Shown here: in pieces, positions 58,401 through 64,000 of the stretch
How positions within the stretch are numbered: position 1 is the first letter of the stretch
How the letters are laid out: each line of letters starts with the position of its first letter
Origin: Acorus gramineus
Taxonomy: Eukaryota; Streptophyta; Magnoliopsida; Acorales; Acoraceae
Direction of reading: 5' to 3'
Length of the DNA: 64,000 nucleotides
Assembly (NCBI GenBank): GCA_030737835.1
Contig: CM060850.1
Coordinates: 3,850,015-3,914,014 of the forward strand
Made by a program: the position numbers and the translations under genes
Notes under the pieces: generated by a model
What the model saw: the letters and a program-made list of their open reading frames with translations, nothing else
What the model was told of the DNA's origin: nothing
Database searches by the model: none

Positions 58401-61400
58401 AAGTTTTATCTAGAAACTAAATGAATTTGTCTGTCTGATCAAGTTATTTATTGCCAAAATCCACCATAAAGTGTGTTCATATGTAGTATACCATGCAGAT
58501 TTTTCCGACTTCAGTTGCTGGATGGAATTGAAACCAACATAAATATAGCCTAGATTCATTCTGAAAACAAAACCTATGCCTTCAAAGATGATTCTTATTT
58601 GTAATATGAACCTTATGGGAAGCTTTTTCTGCATCTATTTCGTTTCTTAATTATGTTCTGTTGTAGTCAGGGATGATACACCTCCGCTTGGCTCGTAAGA
58701 GTTTTGTTAATTTTCATGGGTTCAGAACCACAGCTCAGTGATAGAAACTAGGAGACCTTAACTTCAACCCCAGCATATCCAAAGTTCAACTCCGTCTCAT
58801 GAGGTCTTTATACTTTGCCTTCTCAAGGATGATTATGTTTTTCAATTAAATTTGATTCCCCGAAGTTCCTAGGCAATATACTCTCTACCATATTGGTCTC
58901 TTCATTGCTGTTTGGGATTCAAGGCTACAATAAATTGCTCTTCTATATCTACTTGAAGTCCTCCCCACTTTCTTGTCTCTGTTGGATCTTATACAATACG
59001 TTGTGAATGGATTTTGTATCTCCTAATCTTTGTAGAGTACTTTTTTTAACACTTATTTCCATCATTTCCAGATCTACAACTACCTTTTCACTTTGATGAT
59101 CACAGAAGTAAATAAGTAATGATATCCCAGAGTTACAATATTATTGTCTTTCATTTTTTTCAAAAAACATTATAATTTATTATGGTTCACATATCTATGA
59201 TACCTGGATCCAAGAGTTTGAGTACCATACTAAAGTGATCTACAAAGTCCACGGTCTGCTCCTGACTTGTGTCGATCCTTTCTTACCCCTATTCATCGGC
59301 CTTTCACCCAATGATCAATAGTCCAGCAATTCTGTTTGTCTATGTTTTGTCCTTATTCATTCAGATTAACACTGCAATTCGATGCCCCCATCTACAAGGC
59401 TTAGGGATGATGATCTCCCATATCAGAGAATTATGACGACCAAGGTGAAAGATGAGCTTGATTGTGTTCTACTGAGATGTTTCATTATCATGTACTAACA
59501 CATTTGGAATGTATAAAACTATTTGGAGTTTGCGACTTTAAATTTCCTTTTTTGCATGTAAACTTATAAATTATGCTGCGCATTTTTATGATGTTTGTCT
59601 TTTCACGATTCCATATAAGCCTATGATTCATAAAGCATTCCTATCACACCAGTTATTTGAATGCAGTCCTTTTTCATGACAATTCCATATCTCCAGAATG
59701 TTTTCAAAAACTACTTGAGTATCTTAGTGTATTCTTATTGTTATAATGGTGTTTTAACATAAAAATAATGGAGTATCTAAGTGTATTCTTAATAAAGATA
59801 ACACAGTAAAATCAGAATCTAAAGAGAATCCTAGTGATTCATTAAGGATCTACCCAAATCGGTCAAAATTGAACAAGAGTGGTTCTTTAAAATTTATTGA
59901 TCCAATACCATTCTCAATTTTTTATACCTTGTGGATGCTTGCTTAGTATTTTTTTATAAGAAAATATTAAACAATGTCATTCAACTTTTTAAGCATTTCA
60001 TTTATTGATTTGAAAATTTGTGATGTGGCATCAGCGACACAAAATCTTCTGACTGAAAGACAATATATGACAATGTGTTAGGAAGTCAGGTAGTCATATG
60101 ATTGGAAAAGCAACTTACCTGAATGGCAACAAATGAAAACACAGTATGATTGAGTTTCCAGTGTCCCAGTTCATGAGCAATGACAGCAACAACTTCATCA
60201 TTATTTTTGCACTGAAACAAGTAACATATTCACATTATAATTATCTCCAAATGTAAGTGCACAAATAAGCAGTGATATGGTTTTATATTTGACAATAAAC
60301 CACAACAGCATTGGATCTTCAACTTGAAAGTGGATGTAGGTTAAATTCTAATGCAAAGCAAATAATATAGATCAAACGGCTTGAAGTGAGGAAGCGAATG
60401 CTCTCTGACATATATAACTGAGCAAAAGCATATACCTTTGAATCTGGTAAAAACTTCAGTGCATGTAACTATTCTTTGTTTATTGGTTGAAGACACATTT
60501 TCTGTGGAAAAGCCATGATGAACAAAAGGAAATCTCCATAGTTGTTTTACAAGTTTAATCGATACAATCAATCTTATTTTCCCATTCTATTTAAACTAAA
60601 CTAATCCAACTAATCAGCCTGATCTCATCTACTTTCCACCAAACTTATGAATCAAAGTTTACCGTTCATCACAGTTTGAGCTTGCTGTTTACTGCTGCCT
60701 ACACTGCCTCTCAGCTTGACAATTGACATCAATCCTGGCCCATCAATGGGTCAAGGTCCAGGAGCTGATCCAGTAGAGGGTCTATAAGGTCTATCAGGCC
60801 TGGATTGCGGTCCTGCCCAGGATCTGTTAGAAGCCTGGAAAACTCCGTGCCCGCACCTGATGGACCCAGGTCAGACCCGATCCATGAAGAAGCCTCTTTT
60901 TTATAACCTGATAAATTAGATAAATGAAATGGAAGCATGGACTACTTTCTAGGTCTTGCCAACAAATGCATTATATGCACTACTCTAGCCAGAAGAGAAA
61001 AATCACATCAAGCAAGAGCGTGTGATCTGATTTCTTCTCTTTTTCTTTCCTACAAATTCACAAGCAGAAGCATTGCACATGAACTAGCATCTGATTCCCA
61101 CCCCTTTGGTCTTAGGCTAAAACAATCCCCAATGTGATAAGCAGATGGACAATAATGAACTGTCTCCAATTTATCAAAAAAAAAAAAAGAACTGCTCTCC
61201 TTGCAATGCAAGCTGTTTTTACAAGGAACTGTTCTCTTATCAAGGACAACAGATTGCAGATAAACACCAAAATAACAAGAGATTGGGGGTGGGGGTTGCG
61301 GGTCCGGGCACATGTGAGTGGGTTAGGGTGGAACTGGACCTTTTCCAATTTTTCAAACTGGTCGGCCAGGTTCAGGTCGACAATATCAAGTCCATGTTCC

Positions 61401-62952
61401 TCTTATTGGATTCCTAGTTGGGTCCAGATCAGAACCGATCCAATGACATGCCCATCATTTATAAATGTGTTAATAACTATTAACTAAACAACATGATGTG
61501 GGAGATTAATTCCTGGATCACAATGCAATCTTTTGAAGGTCAAACCTATTTTTTCCAGGTAAAAAAAAAGTTGATAGTACTTTGAAGGTACTTTTTTTTT
61601 TTTGATATCAGAGGGACTCCCCGTGGCTGACCTTACGGCCAAGCTGGGAAAGCTACCTTCGCTTGTTTATCTCTGGTCCCACATAAAATTCTTTTAAATT
61701 TCGCCTAACAAACAGGAGGTATGACACGACGCCAAGACTCGAATCCAAGATCTACCCTTAACACAGGTAAGCCCTGAACCGTTGTGCTATGGCCACTGAG
61801 GACAAAAAGGAGATTTGGTGGGGTGCAACACAAGGACTTCCAGGGAGGTCACCCATCCTAGTACTACTCTCGCCCAAGCACGCCCAAGACTTTGAAGGTA
61901 CTTTGAAAGTCGATCTATTTTTTCCTATTTAGTCCAAGTAAGAACATTTATGTTACAGTACTTTGAAAGTCAAACCTCGACATGAAATCTAAGCCTGATG
62001 GAATGAGCCATGTTGTCTTTCAAATCACTTAAAAAGAAAATAGGAATCTATATGAATTCACGAAAAATTATATAGTAAAAAGAAAAATAATAAGAAATTA
62101 CTCACAATCTACAGCAGCTCAGACACGAAATTAACATTAACCAAATTTCTCAAGATTTTTTAATGGACATGAAATATTAGGAACAATGAACTAACTTTGC
62201 AACCAGAATAGCAAACTTTATACATCTAGCACAACAATTTATCCCTCTTCAAAAAGCGAAAAAGTATCAACAGCAAAAAAGAGCATTAGAACACACACAA
62301 CTACATGCATAAAATGATATATGATGTGCAAATGATATTCAGGTATAACTAAGTAGAAATAAAGAACATTACTTCATTTATGAATAAAATCACAATGTAA
62401 AACATTAAATCCGATGCATAGATCATAACATTTTTCAGAATTGCTGAATAATAATGTTGATCAAAACCTGTTGGAGCAATGTGTCGTACAAAACAATCCG
62501 TTTGTTGTTGAAGAATCCATACATGTATGCCTGCCAGGCAATATCGCAAACCAATAATCCATCAGAAACACAACTGAAACATTCAATAAAGCTGTGATGC
62601 CCAGCATCAATACATGTATAGGTTTGGATATAGTAGAACATTTAAGAGAGTAAGAACTGCTTCAGTGTTCAATATTTTTACCATTATAACTGTATAAGCA
62701 CAATGGATTTTATATAGTATAAACAAATTATTTTAAGGATTATAAGTTACAAGGTGAGACATTCTGATATTTAAATTCAATCTAAAAGAGATGCTAGGTG
62801 TAGATCTAACTTAACAGAACCATATCCCAGGAGTACCATCATGTGCTAGGTGTCAATTATTCCACATAGTGTACATGTCATACATATGTGGAAGATGATC
62901 ATATATGGAATACATGATAACAGAGAGAGATGTTCTATTGTTCTCCATGATA

Positions 62953-63011
<59 letters not shown>

Positions 63012-63966
63012 GAAGAGGATCACTTTCTGTCCAGATCCCTGTCTTCTTGAATTCGTATGCATATGAATATAATGACATGGAAAATCCCGAGAAAAGATCT
63101 AATTTAATATTCTTGATATCAAATCTCAATTCCAGACAGTTTCTCTCGTACACCTGAAACAAAAAAGCTCCAAGATTTAAAAAAAAAAAAAATTTTTTTA
63201 CAAAAGATGAAAACACCACTTCAAGCCTTTAGTAGTCAGTGAACTCCAAACAAAAGGGGCGTATAGAGCCTTACTCTTAAAAACTAAAAGGCTTCAAGCT
63301 TGAAGAATGTAATGGATTATAATCATAGTATATGGACACAAGAGGTTTTGCAACATTTCATATAATAGACAGAAAGATTATCATTTATATAAGATCCCAC
63401 ATTTTCCAAAAAAAAAAATGATATGGAAATGCATCAGCAAGGATAGATTAGCATATGCCCACTACCATTAAAGGGTAATTATGAAATTAAAAGTAATAAC
63501 ATCCAGGGCAAGTACTTGTACGCACATTGCTGTGGCTTGACCTTGTAGATCCATCGACAACAAACAGCTTCTTCAATGGGAATTTAAGGGATGATGCAAG
63601 TTTCTCAATTTTCTCTCTAAGTTCTCCTTCGGGAAGCTGTTCAGCACCAATATACGAGAAAAGCAAATGACAAAAAGGAGAAAAGAGAACCATTAGTCAA
63701 CTGCTGTAAATTCTTACAGGCATGTTAAATATCCTTGAAAAGGTATAAAAAATCAGCTTTATCTTAAAAACATAAAAAAAAAAAAAAAAAAAACTTGAAA
63801 AACAGTGCATCAACTTGCAAAACAAGAATATAGATCCAGGAGAAATACTCACAGGTGTGAATTTATTGAATAGAGGAGCTATTAAAATTGGATACAGTTG
63901 CAACATCAGAACTGACAAGAGAAACATAAAACCCCAAAGATAGATCGCTAGGTAAGGACCTCCTTT
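55403..63966 (-). CDS. STE24: CAAX prenyl protease 1 (STE24/FACE1, M48 peptidase), 3' part
   Basis: Eight coding exons: 63853-63966, 63526-63636, 62468-62530, 60119-60211, 57905-58018, 56042-56113, 55812-55877 and 55403-55519. All have GT-AG borders, and every complete exon is a multiple of three. They encode membrane segment [20 protein letters not shown], then [59 protein letters not shown] with the zinc-binding [56 protein letters not shown] and [20 protein letters not shown]. The enzyme is an ER membrane zinc protease that removes the last three residues of prenylated CAAX proteins. The 5' exons lie beyond the right edge. Introns hold the SINE-like elements and a (TA)n tract listed separately. 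Nothing suggests inactivation. Confidence 0.95.
57186..57262 (+). mobile_element. tRNA-derived SINE-like head in a STE24 intron
   Basis: acccatagctcaatggttga resembles a tRNA A box, and gcggttcaaacccc about 40 bp on resembles a B box. It lies in the intron between exons 57905 and 56113, antisense to the gene. No poly-A tail or target duplication was fixed. It is not a tRNA gene, as no acceptor stem pairs. Confidence 0.5.
58722..58795 (+). mobile_element. Possible second SINE-like head
   Basis: aaccacagctcagtgatag (A-box-like) and taacttcaaccccagc (B-box-like) are spaced as in tRNA-derived SINEs. It is weaker than the copy at 57186. Confidence 0.3.
61592..61888 (-). mobile_element. Chimeric 5S rRNA/tRNA-headed SINE
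   Basis: On the minus strand the element starts with the 3' half of plant 5S rRNA (61820-61883: gcgtgcttgggcgagag, tagtactaggatgggtgacc, then a 5S-like 3' end). A tRNA-like part follows with A-box-like tggccatagcacaacgg (61780-61796) and B box ggattcgagtc (61736-61746). A body of ~130 bp and an A tail (T run at 61592-61603) complete it. ACTTTGAAGGTAC occurs at 61579-61591 and 61889-61901, a 13-bp perfect target duplication that extends to 16 bp if the T run is counted. It is antisense to nothing: it lies in the same strand sense as the STE24-like gene, within an intron. Confidence 0.75.
62957..63008. repeat. (TA)n microsatellite
   Basis: About 26 TA units in the intron between exons 62530 and 63526. 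The IYIYIY open frames across it are artefacts. Confidence 0.95.
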
Positions 63967-64000
63967 CTGCAGCGATGCAGAACAGCATTAGTATATTTCT

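Noticed and set aside
61820-61883. 5S rRNA gene
   Set aside because: Only the 3' half is present, it lacks the 5' half, and it lies inside a retroposon with target duplications.
62853-63219. Open frames with IYIYIY runs
   Set aside because: They translate the (TA)n microsatellite.

Overview
This is nuclear DNA from a flowering plant. Intron-bearing plant genes (an Aux/IAA repressor, ribosomal protein eS10, a PLS-type PPR protein, a ROH1/BPS1-family protein, a CAAX prenyl protease) lie in very AT-rich intergenic DNA full of Copia remnants, truncated LINEs, SINEs and foldback MITEs. The GC-rich coding exons against AT-rich spacers would suit a non-grass monocot, but that is only an inference.

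Layout. 1-2150: a deleted Copia element on the minus strand. 2936-6416: a 3.5-kb TIR element with an internal ~200-bp satellite. 6420-13040: AT-rich DNA with MITEs. 13130-14278: intronless ROH1-like gene (+). 14279-19939: no gene recognised. 19940-20742: three-exon Aux/IAA gene (-). 21380-29850: a mosaic of old duplications, two 5'-truncated LINEs, a 55-bp minisatellite and MITEs. 30057-44253: three two-exon genes (-) for small secreted cysteine-rich peptides, carried on a ~6.9-kb tandem duplication. 45590-46390: LTR-like sequence. 47254-50249: eS10 (+). 51103-53217: PPR protein (-). 55403-63966: 3' eight coding exons of a STE24/FACE1-type protease (-), continuing past the right edge.

The most interesting region is the cysteine-rich peptide array. 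Its genes are not in the obvious open reading frames, because each has a 73-nt signal-peptide exon and a separate cysteine-rich exon. The framework CYCC...CY...C...C resembles maternal/embryo-surrounding peptides (MEG1/ESF1-like). Copies 2 and 3 match closely around exon 2 except for a 35-bp patch between cysteines with 10 substitutions, 8 of them in codons that change amino acids. Copies 1 and 2 have a foldback transposon about 85 bp upstream of the ATG; copy 3 lacks it. A solo LTR with a perfect empty site in the sister unit postdates the duplication. A second unusual item is a short retroposon in a protease intron that joins a 5S rRNA 3' half to a tRNA-like head between long target-site duplications.
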